Shown in pieces: positions 8,399 to 18,429 of a stretch of DNA of 38,221 bases (its first letter is position 1; each line of letters opens with the position of its first letter). The stretch spans positions 1 through 38,221 of the forward strand of contig SVTA01000008.1 of assembly GCA_015064005.1 (NCBI GenBank), written 5' to 3'. The notes below the pieces were generated by a model, which worked only from the letters and a program-made list of their open reading frames with translations, was not told the origin of the DNA and made no database searches. The translations under genes were made by a program, and so were the position numbers. The DNA comes from Oscillospiraceae bacterium (GTDB taxonomy: Bacteria; Bacillota; Clostridia; Oscillospirales; CAG-272).

Positions 8399-8689
8399 TC
8401 AGCATAGCTCGATGGTCTTTTTGGTCTGGGATTCGCGGTAAAGAATGCACTTGGTGCCAATGACGGCCACCACCTCGGCGCCGGTTGCCGCGGCCAATGC
8501 CTCGGCGGCATCCCGTACGGTCATATCGCTGTTTTCCAGCACCCGCATCTTGATCAGCTCTCTTGCCTCCAGCGCATCGCCCACCGTCTTGACCAGCGCG
8601 TCGGTGATACCGTTCTTGCCGATCTGCATGATGGTGTCCATGGTCGATGCCATAGAGCGCAGCTGCGCCCGTTGTTTACTCGTCAGCAT
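8399..8689 (-). CDS. yhbY: YhbY/CRS1-type RNA-binding protein
   Basis: A 96-residue single CRM-domain protein: [20 protein letters not shown], then the RNA-binding loop IGKNG (usually GKGG), then [16 protein letters not shown]. Family members associate with the pre-50S particle. It directly precedes nadD, as in several Bacillota genomes, and its stop lies 8 nt before the chosen nadD start. The short gap after rdgB (12 nt) places it in the same operon. Confidence 0.92.
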   Translation of the reverse strand: MLTSKQRAQLRSMASTMDTIMQIGKNGITDALVKTVGDALEARELIKMRVLENSDMTVRDAAEALAAATGAEVVAVIGTKCILYRESQTKKTIELC

Positions 8690-8701
8690 AAAAATTCCTC
8701 G

Positions 8702-9325
8702 TTATTTGTCGTTTTTCAGCCCCGTTTGGCGGGCAAACAGCTGTGCAAAGCGCTCCACCGCCTCGCCTCTGTGGCTGATCTTGTTTTTTTCCTCGGCGGA
8801 AAGCTCCGCAAAGGTCTTTTCAAATGCGGGGTAGTAGAAAAGGGGATCGTAGCCAAAGCCACCCTCTCCGCGAGGGGCTTTCAGGATCTCGCCCTCTACC
8901 CTGCCCTCTGCCACAATGGGCTCCTGCCCATCGGGGAACACGCAGGCAAAGGCGCACACAAAGGCGGCAGAACGATCTGCCACACCTGCCAGCTTTTCCA
9001 GCAGCAGCGCGTTGTTAGCGGCGTCGTTGCCGTGCTCACCGGCAAAGCGGGCGGAATATACGCCCGGCGCGCCGTCCAGCGCATTGACCGCAAGGCCGGA
9101 ATCGTCCGCGAGGCCAATGTAGCCGGAGGCGGCAGCGGCCCGCGCCTTGATCAGCGCATTTTCCGCAAAAGTCGCCCCGTTTTCCTCTATTTCGCCCAAA
9201 ATGCCTACCTCGTCCAGGGATTTCAGCTCGATCACGTCGCCAAGGCACTCAAACAGCAGCCGTTGCAGCTCGCGCAGCTTTCCCTTGTTGCGGGAGGCCA
9301 GTACCATCGTATATTTTTCCATCAT
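8702..9325 (-). CDS. rdgB: Non-canonical purine NTP pyrophosphatase (RdgB/HAM1)
   Basis: 207 residues. Hydrolyses dITP, ITP and XTP to monophosphates, cleaning the nucleotide pool. Family motifs in order: [12 protein letters not shown] near the N-terminus, [16 protein letters not shown] and [20 protein letters not shown] in the centre, and [11 protein letters not shown] with [11 protein letters not shown] near the C-terminus. The ATG overlaps the ftsY stop as ATGA; a second Met directly follows and could be the actual start. Operon member between ftsY and yhbY. Confidence 0.95.
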   Translation of the reverse strand: MMEKYTMVLASRNKGKLRELQRLLFECLGDVIELKSLDEVGILGEIEENGATFAENALIKARAAAASGYIGLADDSGLAVNALDGAPGVYSARFAGEHGNDAANNALLLEKLAGVADRSAAFVCAFACVFPDGQEPIVAEGRVEGEILKAPRGEGGFGYDPLFYYPAFEKTFAELSAEEKNKISHRGEAVERFAQLFARQTGLKNDK

Positions 9326-10227
9326 TCAAACAGCGCGGTGACAAATTCCTCCGCGTCAAACTCCTGCATATCGTCGATCTTCTCGCCAACGCCCACGAAC
9401 TTCACAGGCAATCCCAGCTCCCGGCGAATGGAAAGCACAATGCCTCCCTTTGCGGTGCCGTCCAGCTTATTGAGGATGAGGCCGGTGATATCGGCGGCGT
9501 GGCTGAACTCCTTGGCCTGCAGAATGGCGTTCTGACCCGTGGTGGCGTCCAGCACCAGCAGATTTTCTCTGGCGGCGTCGGGCAGCTCACGGGAAATCAC
9601 GCGATTGATCTTGGCCAGCTCGTCCATCAGGTTCTTTTTGTTGTGCAGGCGCCCTGCCGTGTCGATGATCAGCACGTCGGCCTGCTTTTTCTTGGTGTAC
9701 TGAATGGCATCAAAGACCACAGCGGCGGGGTCGGAGCCCTCCTGCTGCTTCACCAGATCCACGCCCGAGCGCTCACACCATACGGCCAGCTGGTCGATGG
9801 CGGCAGCACGGAAGGTATCGGCAGCAGCCACCACCACCTTCTTTTTCGCCTTTCTCAGGCGGTTGGAGATCTTGCCGATGGAGGTGGTTTTTCCCGCACC
9901 GTTCACGCCGATGATAAGAATCACGGCGGGGGTGGTGTCCAGCCGCAGCGGCTCACCCTCACCGATCATATCGCCGAGGATCCCCCTCAGGGACTCCTTG
10001 ATATCGGCAGGATCCTTCAGGCGCCCCTCCTTGATCTCCTCACGGAGTCTGTCCAGGATCTCCTCCGTAGCGTTGACCCCAACGTCGGCGGTGATCAGCA
10101 GCTCCTCCAGCTCCTCCAGAAGCTCCTCATCTACCTTGACGAAGTGCTTCAGCATGCTGTCAATACGACCAAAGAGGGCGTTTTTGGTTTTGGCCAGCCC
10201 CTCTCTCAATTTAGCTAAAAATCCCAT
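9322..10227 (-). CDS. ftsY: Signal recognition particle receptor FtsY
   Basis: 301 residues. The SRP-type GTPase docks ribosome-nascent chains at the membrane. The N domain covers about 1-95. G motifs are GVNGAGKTT (107-115), DTAGR (189-193) and [11 protein letters not shown] (252-262), followed by GVGEKIDDM. It is compact, with no long acidic A domain, as in Gram-positive bacteria. The ATG at 10227 has AAGGAG 9 nt upstream and overlaps the smc 3' end by 17 nt; the frame extension to 10269 lies inside smc. The rnc-smc-ftsY order is a conserved Bacillota block. Confidence 0.97.
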   Translation of the reverse strand: MGFLAKLREGLAKTKNALFGRIDSMLKHFVKVDEELLEELEELLITADVGVNATEEILDRLREEIKEGRLKDPADIKESLRGILGDMIGEGEPLRLDTTPAVILIIGVNGAGKTTSIGKISNRLRKAKKKVVVAAADTFRAAAIDQLAVWCERSGVDLVKQQEGSDPAAVVFDAIQYTKKKQADVLIIDTAGRLHNKKNLMDELAKINRVISRELPDAARENLLVLDATTGQNAILQAKEFSHAADITGLILNKLDGTAKGGIVLSIRRELGLPVKFVGVGEKIDDMQEFDAEEFVTALFE

Positions 10228-13200
10228 TCCAATCGTCTCCTTCCTGCTTGCCGGAAATCGAAGCCACATCCAGCGCCAGCACCTTCGAGATGCCGCGCTC
10301 CGGCATCGTCACACCGTAAAGGCGGTTAGCGGCCTCCATAGTACCACGGCGGTGGGTGATGAGGATGAACTGGGTATCCAGCGAATAGCGTTTGATGTAT
10401 GCGGCAAAGCGTGCCACGTTGACCTCGTCCAACGCCGCCTCGATCTCGTCAAGGATAAAGAAGGGCGTGGGATTGACCTGCAAAATGGCAAAGAACAGCG
10501 CAATGGCGATAAAGGACTGCTCGCCGCCCGACAGCTGCACCAGGTTCTTGATGATCTTGCCGGGAGGTGCTGCCTTGATCTCAATACCGCTGGTCAGCAC
10601 ATCATCGGGATCGGACAGCGAAAGCTCTGCACTACCGCCGCCAAACAGCTCGGAGAAGGTCTGGTTGAACTTCTCGTTGATCTTTTCAAAGGTGGCAATG
10701 AAGGAGGTGCGCATTTCGGTTTCCAGATCACGGATGATCTTCAGCAGATCGTCCCGTGCGGCGCTCATGTCCGCGATCTGACCCTTCATATAGTCGTAAC
10801 GCTCCTTGATCTCCTTATACTTCTCCACCGCGTCAAGGTCAACGTTGCCCATCGCGCGCAAGCTGTTACGGCACTTGGTCTGCAGGGCCACGGTCTCCTC
10901 CCGCTCCGCGGCGGTGATGGCGGGATAGCCCAGCGCCAGCGCGTCGTTGCGGGTCATTTCGTAGTCCTCGTGGAACTTGTTTACCAGCTTGTCCTGCTCC
11001 TCGTAGAGCGCATTGAGGCGGGTCTCATTTTTGGTATGAGCGCGTAGGATCGTTTCCTTCTCCGCGTTCTTGGTACGAAGCTTTTCGCTGACGTCGGCGC
11101 GCTTTTTCTCGATATTCATATTGCCGGTGTTGAGGCGCATCTGCTGCTCCCGCAGCTCGGCCAGCACCCGCTCGCCCTCCACGAAGGTGTTTCGGTTAGC
11201 CTCCTTGCGCAGAGTCTCGGTGCGGATATCCTCCTCAAAGGCGGCGATCCTGCCCCGCTCCTCGGCGATCTCCAGCCGTATGGCCTCGGCTCTCGCCTCG
11301 GCCTCGGCAATATAATGCTCTGCGGTCTCCATATCCTTGCGCAGGTTGCTGATGGCAATGTACAGCTCCGTCAGCTCCCGACGCAGCGCCGCCTCGTCAT
11401 CCAGCACGCCGTTGCGCTCCACGTCCTTGTCGGTGCGCAGGGCGCTCATCTCCTTGATGCGGTGACGCAGCGCCTTTTCCTCGGCAGCAAGGCGCTCCAG
11501 CTCCTCGTCGTAGCCGGCACGCTGACGGTTCAGGGCGTCAAAATCTGCCTGCAAACGCTCAATGAGGGCGTCGTTGGCATCCAGCTTGGCCCGCAGCTGC
11601 GCGGCATCTGCCTGCTCGCCACTCTGCAGAGCGGAAAGCAGTGCGCGGCGGCTTTCCACGTCGGCGCGATCAAGCGCCAGATCCTCCCGCTCGCTCTCCA
11701 GCGCCGCCCTTTCCTTTTCGCAGGCGGCAAGGGAGGCGGCAAGCTGCTTCAGCCGCTCGCCCAGTGCCTCGATTTCTCCGGCACGGGAAAGCACACTTCC
11801 CTTTTGCTTCATCGAGCCGCCGCTGAAGGAGCCGCCGGCGTTGATGACCTGACCGTCCAGTGTCACCACACGCACGCGGAAGCCCGTGCGGCGAGCCATG
11901 TCGTTTGCGTGATCCAGCGTGTCAAATACCAGCGTGCGACCCAGCAGCGAGGAGATGATGGCCCGGAATTTATCCTCCGAGCGGGCAAGGTCTGCTGCCA
12001 CGCCTACGTAGCCGGGGCATTTTTCGGCATCACGCATCTCGGGGGTGGGCTTGCTGCCCTGCATGGAGGAGATGGGGAAGAAGGTTGCGCGGCCGGCCTC
12101 AGCCTTTTTCAGCGCGTAGATGGCCGCCTTGGCCACCGACTCATCCTCCACCACAATATTCTGCAAATTGGCACCCAGCGCCACCTCCAGAGCGGTGACA
12201 TAGGCGCGATCCACGGAAATGACCTTAGAAAGCGGGCCGTAAATGCGGCCGCAGCGATTGCCGGAGGCATCTGTGATGCGGCCACTCTGATAGGCCTCCA
12301 TCACGAAGCGGACGCTGTTGTTATAGCCCTCAAAGTGCTGCTCCATGGCGCGGAAGGCGGAAAGTCGCTGCTCTGCGAGGTCGGACTGCATCCGCATATC
12401 CTTTTCTCGGGCGTCGATCGCCGCAAGCTGCTCGTCCAGTGCACCGATGCGGCTGTCAAATTCCGCAAGGCGACCGTCGGCGGCCTGCAGCTCCTCTTCA
12501 TAGGAGGCGGCAGCCTTTTCCTTTTCCGCGAGAGACGCGGCAAGCCGGTCGGACACGGCCTGATATTCCGCCATCTCGGTGGTGATGCTTTCGTTTTTAT
12601 CGCGGTCGGTGACCTTGCTGTTCTCCAGCACCTGCATCCGCACCCGCATATTGACGGCTTCCTTTTCCCATTCGCTGACGTCGGCAAAGGCAACCGCCAC
12701 GTCGTCGGCCAGCTTTTCCGCGCGGGCGGCAAGGGCATCGGCCTCAGCGGTCTTTTCCGCCTCCTCCTTTGCCAGCGCCTCGCATTGCTCACGCAGCGCG
12801 GCAAGCGAGCCGGCGTGGCGCGCGCCCTCCTCGGTTTCCCTTGAGAGCTGCTGCTCCTTGGTGGCAATGCTGCGCTCGGCAGCCTCGATCTTGTCCTTTG
12901 CGCCGGCGATCTTGGTATCCGCCACGTGGTACTGGTTATCCCGCTCGTGGTTTTCCTTATCAAGGGCATTGATCTGCTCGATCAGGGCGGCAGCACTGGC
13001 ATTATTCTGCTGCGCCTCCTCGTAAAGCTGCTCGCTCTGTGCCTCAAAATCCGCAATGGCAGCCTCGGCGATCTGCAGATCGTAGCCGGTGTTGCGGTAG
13101 TTCTCCTTGGCGGTTTCGATCTCGCGGTGCAGCCGCTCGGAATCAAAGAGCCAGAGCTGAACGTCCACGCGCTTTTTCGTTTCGTGCAGCTCCAGCGCCT

Positions 13201-13846
13201 TTTTGGCGCGCTCCGCCTCCTTTTCAAGAGGCTCTACCTGCATTTCCACCTCGTGGAATACGTCGCTGACGCGGGTCATATTCTCCTCGGTGGTCTTCAG
13301 CTTGCGCTCGGTATCGTTTTTGCGGTGGCGGTATTTGGCAATGCCGGAGGCATCCTCGAAAATACTGCGGCGCTCGTCAGACTTGCGGGAGATGATCTCC
13401 GCGATCTTGCCCTGACCGATGATGGAATAGCCGTCACGGCCGACACCGGTGTTCATAAACAGCTCCTGCACGTCGCGCAGGCGACAGGCACGGCGATTGA
13501 TGAAATACTCACTCTCGCCCGCACGGTAATAGCGGCGGGTGACGGTGACCTCGTCGTAGGGGCATTCCAGACGGCCCTCGGGATCGGTATTGTCAAAGGT
13601 AACCGAAACCTCGGCAAAGCCCATGGGGCGACGACTGTCGGCACCACCGAAGATGATATCCTCCATCTTGGTGCCACGCAGACTCTTCGAGGAGATCTCA
13701 CCCAGCACCCAACGCATCGCGTCGGAAATGTTGGATTTGCCGCTACCGTTGGGACCAACGATGACGGTGGTACCGCGCTCAAAGTGCAGCTTGGTTTTAT
13801 CGGGGAAGGACTTGAAGCCCTGCATTTCCAAAGATTTCAAATACAT
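10211..13846 (-). CDS. smc: Chromosome segregation protein SMC
   Basis: 1211 residues, full length. Forms the condensin complex with ScpA and ScpB, which are encoded at 29605-31038 on the other strand. The N-terminal ATPase half has the P-loop GPNGSGKSN at 31-39. Two long coiled-coil arms flank a hinge at about 510-660 ([24 protein letters not shown]-like glycine-rich strands and the [10 protein letters not shown] end). The C-terminal half has the ABC signature LSGGEQ (1105-1110) and Walker [13 protein letters not shown] near 1130. Start [20 protein letters not shown] is standard, with AAAGGAGG upstream. It has its own promoter at 13887-13915 and is first in the eight-gene unit ending at leuS. 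Confidence 0.98.
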   Translation of the reverse strand: MYLKSLEMQGFKSFPDKTKLHFERGTTVIVGPNGSGKSNISDAMRWVLGEISSKSLRGTKMEDIIFGGADSRRPMGFAEVSVTFDNTDPEGRLECPYDEVTVTRRYYRAGESEYFINRRACRLRDVQELFMNTGVGRDGYSIIGQGKIAEIISRKSDERRSIFEDASGIAKYRHRKNDTERKLKTTEENMTRVSDVFHEVEMQVEPLEKEAERAKKALELHETKKRVDVQLWLFDSERLHREIETAKENYRNTGYDLQIAEAAIADFEAQSEQLYEEAQQNNASAAALIEQINALDKENHERDNQYHVADTKIAGAKDKIEAAERSIATKEQQLSRETEEGARHAGSLAALREQCEALAKEEAEKTAEADALAARAEKLADDVAVAFADVSEWEKEAVNMRVRMQVLENSKVTDRDKNESITTEMAEYQAVSDRLAASLAEKEKAAASYEEELQAADGRLAEFDSRIGALDEQLAAIDAREKDMRMQSDLAEQRLSAFRAMEQHFEGYNNSVRFVMEAYQSGRITDASGNRCGRIYGPLSKVISVDRAYVTALEVALGANLQNIVVEDESVAKAAIYALKKAEAGRATFFPISSMQGSKPTPEMRDAEKCPGYVGVAADLARSEDKFRAIISSLLGRTLVFDTLDHANDMARRTGFRVRVVTLDGQVINAGGSFSGGSMKQKGSVLSRAGEIEALGERLKQLAASLAACEKERAALESEREDLALDRADVESRRALLSALQSGEQADAAQLRAKLDANDALIERLQADFDALNRQRAGYDEELERLAAEEKALRHRIKEMSALRTDKDVERNGVLDDEAALRRELTELYIAISNLRKDMETAEHYIAEAEARAEAIRLEIAEERGRIAAFEEDIRTETLRKEANRNTFVEGERVLAELREQQMRLNTGNMNIEKKRADVSEKLRTKNAEKETILRAHTKNETRLNALYEEQDKLVNKFHEDYEMTRNDALALGYPAITAAEREETVALQTKCRNSLRAMGNVDLDAVEKYKEIKERYDYMKGQIADMSAARDDLLKIIRDLETEMRTSFIATFEKINEKFNQTFSELFGGGSAELSLSDPDDVLTSGIEIKAAPPGKIIKNLVQLSGGEQSFIAIALFFAILQVNPTPFFILDEIEAALDEVNVARFAAYIKRYSLDTQFILITHRRGTMEAANRLYGVTMPERGISKVLALDVASISGKQEGDDWNGIFS

Positions 13847-13886
13847 GGGGCCACGCCTCCTTTCTACTTTAATACAATAATATAAT

Positions 13887-13915
13887 ATTATAACTTATAA
13901 AAGCGAATTTTGCAA
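13887..13915 (-). promoter_or_regulatory. Promoter of the smc-ftsY-...-leuS unit
   Basis: Minus strand: TTGCAA (13910-13915), 17-nt spacer, TATAAT (13887-13892). It lies in an AT-rich pocket between the rnc terminator and smc, and gives a leader of about 35 nt. Confidence 0.85.
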
Positions 13916-13934
13916 GTGTTTTTTGCGATTTTAA

Positions 13935-13974
13935 GAGAAAAAGCCGAAAAGCAACTGCTTTTCGGCTTTTTCTC
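13935..13974 (-). terminator. Strong intrinsic terminator after rnc
   Basis: A perfect 19-bp inverted repeat (13935-13953 with 13956-13974) starts 4 nt after the rnc stop. On the minus strand the GCCGAAAAGCA/TGCTTTTCGGC core is followed by TTTTTCTCTT. It isolates the rnc-side unit from the smc promoter. Confidence 0.92.
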
Positions 13975-13978
13975 CGGC

Positions 13979-14680
13979 TCATTTCGGCAAATATCGCTTC
14001 AGCGCTTCCCTTGCGGCGTTCTGCTCCGCCTCTTTTTTGGAGCTGCCGCGACCGCGACCGAACTCATTGGAGTTCACCAGCACCCGCACGGAAAAGATCT
14101 TGGCGTTATCCGGCCCCTCCTCGGCGATCTTCTCGTAGCGAAGCTCCTCGCCGGGAGTCTGCTGCACATATTGCTGCAGCAAGGTTTTATAATCCTCCAG
14201 CGGAATCAGCTCCGCCTGCATTTTGGATAGCTCCCCACGGAGGAATGGGATCAGGAATTCCTCCACGCGAGAGAGCGCGCCGGAATCCAGATACATCGCG
14301 CCAAGCAGCGCCTCAAAGGCATCCTCCAGCAGCTTCGGCTTCTCACGACCGTCCTTTTCCTCGCCCCGACCAAGGCGCAAATAGCGGCCAAGGCCGATCT
14401 TCGTGGCATAATCCGCCAGTGCCCGCTGGCACACCAAATTCTTGCGCAGCACCGTCAGCCGCCCCTCCGGAAGCTCCGGATAGGTATGATAAAGGTACTT
14501 GCACACCGTCAGCGACAGCACCGAATCCCCCAGGAACTCCAATCGCTCGTTGGATGCTATCCGCGCGCCTCTCTGCTCGTTGACAAAGGAGGTATGCGTC
14601 AGAGCGGTATCCAAAAGTGAGATGCTTTGAAAGCGATATCCAATGCGGTCCTCTAATTGCCGCAGACCCTCAGCAGACAT
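13979..14680 (-). CDS. rnc: Ribonuclease III
   Basis: 233 residues. Cleaves double-stranded RNA in rRNA processing and mRNA turnover. The catalytic domain carries NERLEFLGDSVLS (44-56, with the conserved Glu and Asp) and EDAFEALLGAMYLDSG near 115. The C-terminal double-stranded-RNA-binding domain covers about 160-230, ending GRGRGSSKKEAEQNAAREAL. The ATG at 14680 has GGGAGGTGG upstream; a longer frame from 14707 would begin ahead of that site and lacks one. It is 82 nt after trmFO; I see no promoter in that gap, so read-through from trmFO is likely. Confidence 0.97.
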   Translation of the reverse strand: MSAEGLRQLEDRIGYRFQSISLLDTALTHTSFVNEQRGARIASNERLEFLGDSVLSLTVCKYLYHTYPELPEGRLTVLRKNLVCQRALADYATKIGLGRYLRLGRGEEKDGREKPKLLEDAFEALLGAMYLDSGALSRVEEFLIPFLRGELSKMQAELIPLEDYKTLLQQYVQQTPGEELRYEKIAEEGPDNAKIFSVRVLVNSNEFGRGRGSSKKEAEQNAAREALKRYLPK

Positions 14681-14762
14681 TTCGCCACCTCCCTTTCTTT
14701 TGGTCAAATTCTCGTTTTTTACACCCCGTTTCGAGGCTTTTTGCGTTTTTTCGTTGTTTCAC

Positions 14763-16097
14763 TTATGCCCGCACGGCGTCCATCACAAGGGCAAGCTCCT
14801 CCAGCGCACGCTGGGAAAGCGCCGCGTTGCGGGCGGATTTTCCGCCCTTTACCTTGTAGCCCAGCGGCTCCACAATACCAAAATTGGCATTCATAGGCGC
14901 AAAATCGCCGATACCGCCCTCGCTGACATAGGCTGCCATAGCGCCCAGCATCGTACGGCGGGGGAACACAAGGGGCTCCATACCGCGGGCAGCGCGTGCC
15001 GCGTTGATACCTGCCACAAGACCGGATCCGGCGGACTCAATATAACCCTCAACGCCGGTCATCTGCCCCGCGAAGAACAGATTGGGACGCTCGATCACCT
15101 GGTAGGCGGCGTTCAGAAAGCCGGGTGACCGCAAATAGGTGTTGCGATGCATCACGCCGTAGCGGAGGAACGTAGCGTTCTCCAGTCCCGGGATCAGCGA
15201 AAACACCCGCTTTTGCTCCGGGTGCGCCAGATGGGTTTGAAAGCCCACCAAATTGTACATGGTACCGTCGGCGTTCTCACGGCGGAGCTGCACCACGGCA
15301 AAATATTCCTTGCCCACGCGGGGATCAATGAGGCCCACAGGCTTCAAGGGGCCGTAGCGCAGAGTATCGTAGCCTCTGCGCGCCATGACCTCCACGGGCA
15401 TGCAGCCCTCAAAGACCTTCAGCTCCTTTTGCTGCTGACGGTCAAAATCCTTCAGCTCCGCCTCGCGGGCGTGGATCAGCTCATGATAAAATACGTCGTA
15501 CTGCTCCCGCGTCATCGGGCAGTTGATATAGTCGGCATCGCCCTTATCATAACGGGAGGCAAAAAAAGCCACATCCATATTGATGCCGGAAAACTCCACA
15601 ATGGGCGCCACGGCGTCAAAGAAATGCAATCCCTCCTTGCCGGTCAGCGAGGCAATCCACTCCGCCATGGGCTCGGAGGTCAGGGGGCCGGTGGCGATCA
15701 CGGTGATCGCCTCCCCCTCGGCGTCGGTGGCCTCGGCCTCCTCCACCGTGATCAACGGGTGCCGGCGAATACGCTCGGTCACGTAGGCGGAAAAACGATC
15801 TCTGTCCACCGCCAAAGCGGAACCGGCGGGCACACGGGTTGCGTCGGCCGCCTCCAGCAAAAGCGAGCCTGCGCGGCGCATTTCCTCCTTGAGCAGTCCG
15901 ACGGCGTTGGAAAGCGCATCGGAGCGCAGCGAGTTGGAGCAGCACAGCTCGGCAAAGCCCTCACTATGATGGGCAGGGGACATTTTCCGGGGCTTCATTT
16001 CCACCAGCCGTACCGGTACGCCGCGCTCCGCGATCTGAAAGGCAGCCTCGCAGCCGGCAAGGCCGGCGCCCAGCACTCTTACGGTGTCAGCACTCAT
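14763..16097 (-). CDS. trmFO: Folate/FAD-dependent tRNA m5U54 methyltransferase TrmFO
   Basis: 444 residues, normal length. Methylates uridine 54 of tRNA using methylene-tetrahydrofolate and FADH2, the Bacillota alternative to SAM-dependent TrmA. The FAD-binding motif GAGLAGCEAAFQIAERG is at about 10-26, followed by VRLVEMKPRKMSPAHHS, a TrmFO/GidA-class hallmark. The C-terminal part contains MTGVEGYIESAGSGLVAGIN, which also contacts FAD. The ATG overlaps the topA stop as ATGA. The topA-trmFO pair is a common neighbourhood in Bacillota. Confidence 0.97.
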   Translation of the reverse strand: MSADTVRVLGAGLAGCEAAFQIAERGVPVRLVEMKPRKMSPAHHSEGFAELCCSNSLRSDALSNAVGLLKEEMRRAGSLLLEAADATRVPAGSALAVDRDRFSAYVTERIRRHPLITVEEAEATDAEGEAITVIATGPLTSEPMAEWIASLTGKEGLHFFDAVAPIVEFSGINMDVAFFASRYDKGDADYINCPMTREQYDVFYHELIHAREAELKDFDRQQQKELKVFEGCMPVEVMARRGYDTLRYGPLKPVGLIDPRVGKEYFAVVQLRRENADGTMYNLVGFQTHLAHPEQKRVFSLIPGLENATFLRYGVMHRNTYLRSPGFLNAAYQVIERPNLFFAGQMTGVEGYIESAGSGLVAGINAARAARGMEPLVFPRRTMLGAMAAYVSEGGIGDFAPMNANFGIVEPLGYKVKGGKSARNAALSQRALEELALVMDAVRA

Positions 16098-18400
16098 ACC
16101 TCATTCTCCGCGGCATCCTTGGGCTCCTCGGCCTCGCGACGGTAGCCGCAATCCTTGTCGTGGCAAACCAGCAGCGCCTTGCCCTTCTTGCGGAAGAGCA
16201 GCTTGCCGCATTGGGGGCAGGTCTCCGAAACGGGCATATCCCAGGAGGAGAAATCACACTCGGGATAACGCTCGCAGCTATAGAACACGCTCTTATTCTT
16301 TCCGGTTTTGATCAGCACCTTGGCGCCACACTTGGGGCAAGGCACATCCAGCTCCTTGGTCTTCTGCTTGGTAAAGCGACAGGCGGGATAACGGGAGCAG
16401 GCGAAGAAGGTGCCATAACGGCCGGTGCGCTGCACCATATCGGCACCGCACAGCTCGCACTTGAAATCAGCCAAAACGGGGGGCTTTTTCTCCTGAACCT
16501 CGGTGTTTTCCTCTACCGTTTCCGGCTTTTTCTCCACCAGAGGCTTCGTGTTCTTGCAGGTGGGATAATTGGGGCAGGCGGCAAACTTGCCAAAGCGGCC
16601 GTTCTTGACCACCATGCGTGCACCGCACTTATCACAGATGATATCGGTCTCCTCTACGGGCAGCTCAAAATCGCCCTTGCCAATGGTGGTTTCAGCGGTA
16701 GCAAGCTCGGCGGCAAAGCCCTTCCAGAAGGACTCCAGCACCTCCACCATTTCGGCCTTGCCCTCCTCGATCTCATCGAGGCGCGTCTCCATTTGGGCGG
16801 TAAAGGCGTAGTCCACGATATCGGCAAAATTCTGCTTCATCAGCTTGGTGGTCACCTCGCCAAGAGGCGTGGGCACCAGCGACTTGCCATCTCTTACCAC
16901 GTAGTTACGGGAAACGATGGTGGTGATGATGGTATTGTAGGTGCTGGGACGGCCAATGCCCTTCTCGTCAAGGAACTTGATCAGAGAGGCCTCGGTGTAG
17001 CGGGCAGGCGCCTCGGTAAAGTGGCGCTGAGGCTCCACGTGCCGCTGGGGCACGCATTCACCCTCCGCAAGATCGGGGATACGCAGATCTCGCTGCTCGT
17101 CATGCGCGTCGGCGCGGGTATCCTCCTCCTCACTCTCCTCATAAACGGCCATATAGCCGGGGAATGCCACGCTGTAGCCGCTGGCGCGGAAAATATAGCC
17201 GGCAGCCTCCAGCTCCACCGTCAGGGTGTTGAGGGTGGCGGACTCCATCTGGCTTGCCACAAAGCGCTCCCAGATGAGCTTGTAGAGCTTATACTGATCG
17301 GGGGTCAGGTACTTGTGGATCTTGGCGGGCTCCAGGTCGACGTGAGAGGGACGAATGGCCTCATGGGCATCCTGAGCGCCGGCCTTGGTCTTGAAGACAC
17401 GGGGCTTTTCGGGGCAGTAGCCCTCACCGTACTTCTCCGCGATCAGCGCCTTGGCTGCGCTCTGCGCATCAGCGGACACACGCAGGGAGTCGGTACGCAT
17501 ATAGGTGATCAGACCCTGTACGCCGCCGTTCTCGGTGCCGACGTTCACGCCCTCGTAAAGCTCCTGCGCCACGCGCATGATGCGCTGGGACTGGAAGCCC
17601 AGCTTGCGGGAGGCCTCCTGCTGCATGGTGGAGGTGGTAAAGGGCGGTGCGGGCAGCTTCTGACGGGTGGCGCGCTTGACGCTGCGCACAGAGAACTGCT
17701 TGCCGGAAACAGCCTCCACCACGGCCTTGGCATCAGCCTCGCAGGAAAGCTTGATCTTGCCCTCGTCGTTGCCGTAGAAGCGAACGGTGAACTCCTGCCC
17801 GGGCTCGCGGCCAAGCAGTGCGTCGATGGTCCAGTATTCCTCCGGTACAAAGCTGCGGATCTCCTCCTCGCGATCTACAATGATGCGAGCGGCAACCGAC
17901 TGCACGCGACCGGCAGAAAGGCCGTTCTTGACGGACTTCCAGAGATAAGGGGAAAGCTTATATCCCACCACACGGTCCCAGATACGGCGGGTCTGCTGAG
18001 CATTGACCAGATTCATATCAATGGTGCGGGGCTCCTTGATGGCGGCGCGCACCACGTCAGGGGTGATCTCGTTGAAGCTGACGCGCATGGTCTTTGCCGG
18101 GTCGAGGCCAAGCGCAATGGCCAGATGCCACGCGATCGCTTCGCCCTCCCGGTCAGGGTCAGGCGCGAGGAAGACCTTTTTGGCGGCCTTGGCCTCGCGA
18201 CGCAGCTCCTTGATCAGATCGCCCTTGCCGCGGATATTGATATAGTGAGCCTCAAAGCCGTTTTCCACGTCCACGCTCAGCGTGCTCTTGGGCAGATCGC
18301 GCACGTGACCCTTGGAGGCTACTACCTTATAGTTGGAGCCGAGATATTTTTTGATGGCAGCCGCCTTGGAGGGCGACTCCACGATAACCAGATTTGCCAT
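16094..18400 (-). CDS. topA: DNA topoisomerase I (type IA)
   Basis: 768 residues. Relaxes negative supercoils. The TOPRIM domain at the N-terminus starts MANLVIVESPSKAAAIKKYL and has DPDREGEAIAWH near 80. The active-site Tyr is in LITYMRTDSLRVS near residue 299. The C-terminus holds four zinc-ribbon repeats (about 590-755): CDKCGARM...CPNYPTC, CELCGADM...CSRYPAC, CPKCGAKV...CERYPEC and CPQCGKLL...CHDKDC. Each keeps its four cysteines. It is preceded by dprA (29-nt gap) and overlaps trmFO; dprA-topA-trmFO is a conserved order. Confidence 0.98.
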   Translation of the reverse strand: MANLVIVESPSKAAAIKKYLGSNYKVVASKGHVRDLPKSTLSVDVENGFEAHYINIRGKGDLIKELRREAKAAKKVFLAPDPDREGEAIAWHLAIALGLDPAKTMRVSFNEITPDVVRAAIKEPRTIDMNLVNAQQTRRIWDRVVGYKLSPYLWKSVKNGLSAGRVQSVAARIIVDREEEIRSFVPEEYWTIDALLGREPGQEFTVRFYGNDEGKIKLSCEADAKAVVEAVSGKQFSVRSVKRATRQKLPAPPFTTSTMQQEASRKLGFQSQRIMRVAQELYEGVNVGTENGGVQGLITYMRTDSLRVSADAQSAAKALIAEKYGEGYCPEKPRVFKTKAGAQDAHEAIRPSHVDLEPAKIHKYLTPDQYKLYKLIWERFVASQMESATLNTLTVELEAAGYIFRASGYSVAFPGYMAVYEESEEEDTRADAHDEQRDLRIPDLAEGECVPQRHVEPQRHFTEAPARYTEASLIKFLDEKGIGRPSTYNTIITTIVSRNYVVRDGKSLVPTPLGEVTTKLMKQNFADIVDYAFTAQMETRLDEIEEGKAEMVEVLESFWKGFAAELATAETTIGKGDFELPVEETDIICDKCGARMVVKNGRFGKFAACPNYPTCKNTKPLVEKKPETVEENTEVQEKKPPVLADFKCELCGADMVQRTGRYGTFFACSRYPACRFTKQKTKELDVPCPKCGAKVLIKTGKNKSVFYSCERYPECDFSSWDMPVSETCPQCGKLLFRKKGKALLVCHDKDCGYRREAEEPKDAAENEV

Positions 18401-18429
18401 GTATATTTCCTTTCAAATGAATGAATTGT

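Noticed and set aside
16160-18424. 754-codon open frame antisense to topA
   Set aside because: Shadow of topA for the same reason; composition is low complexity and no ribosome site precedes it.
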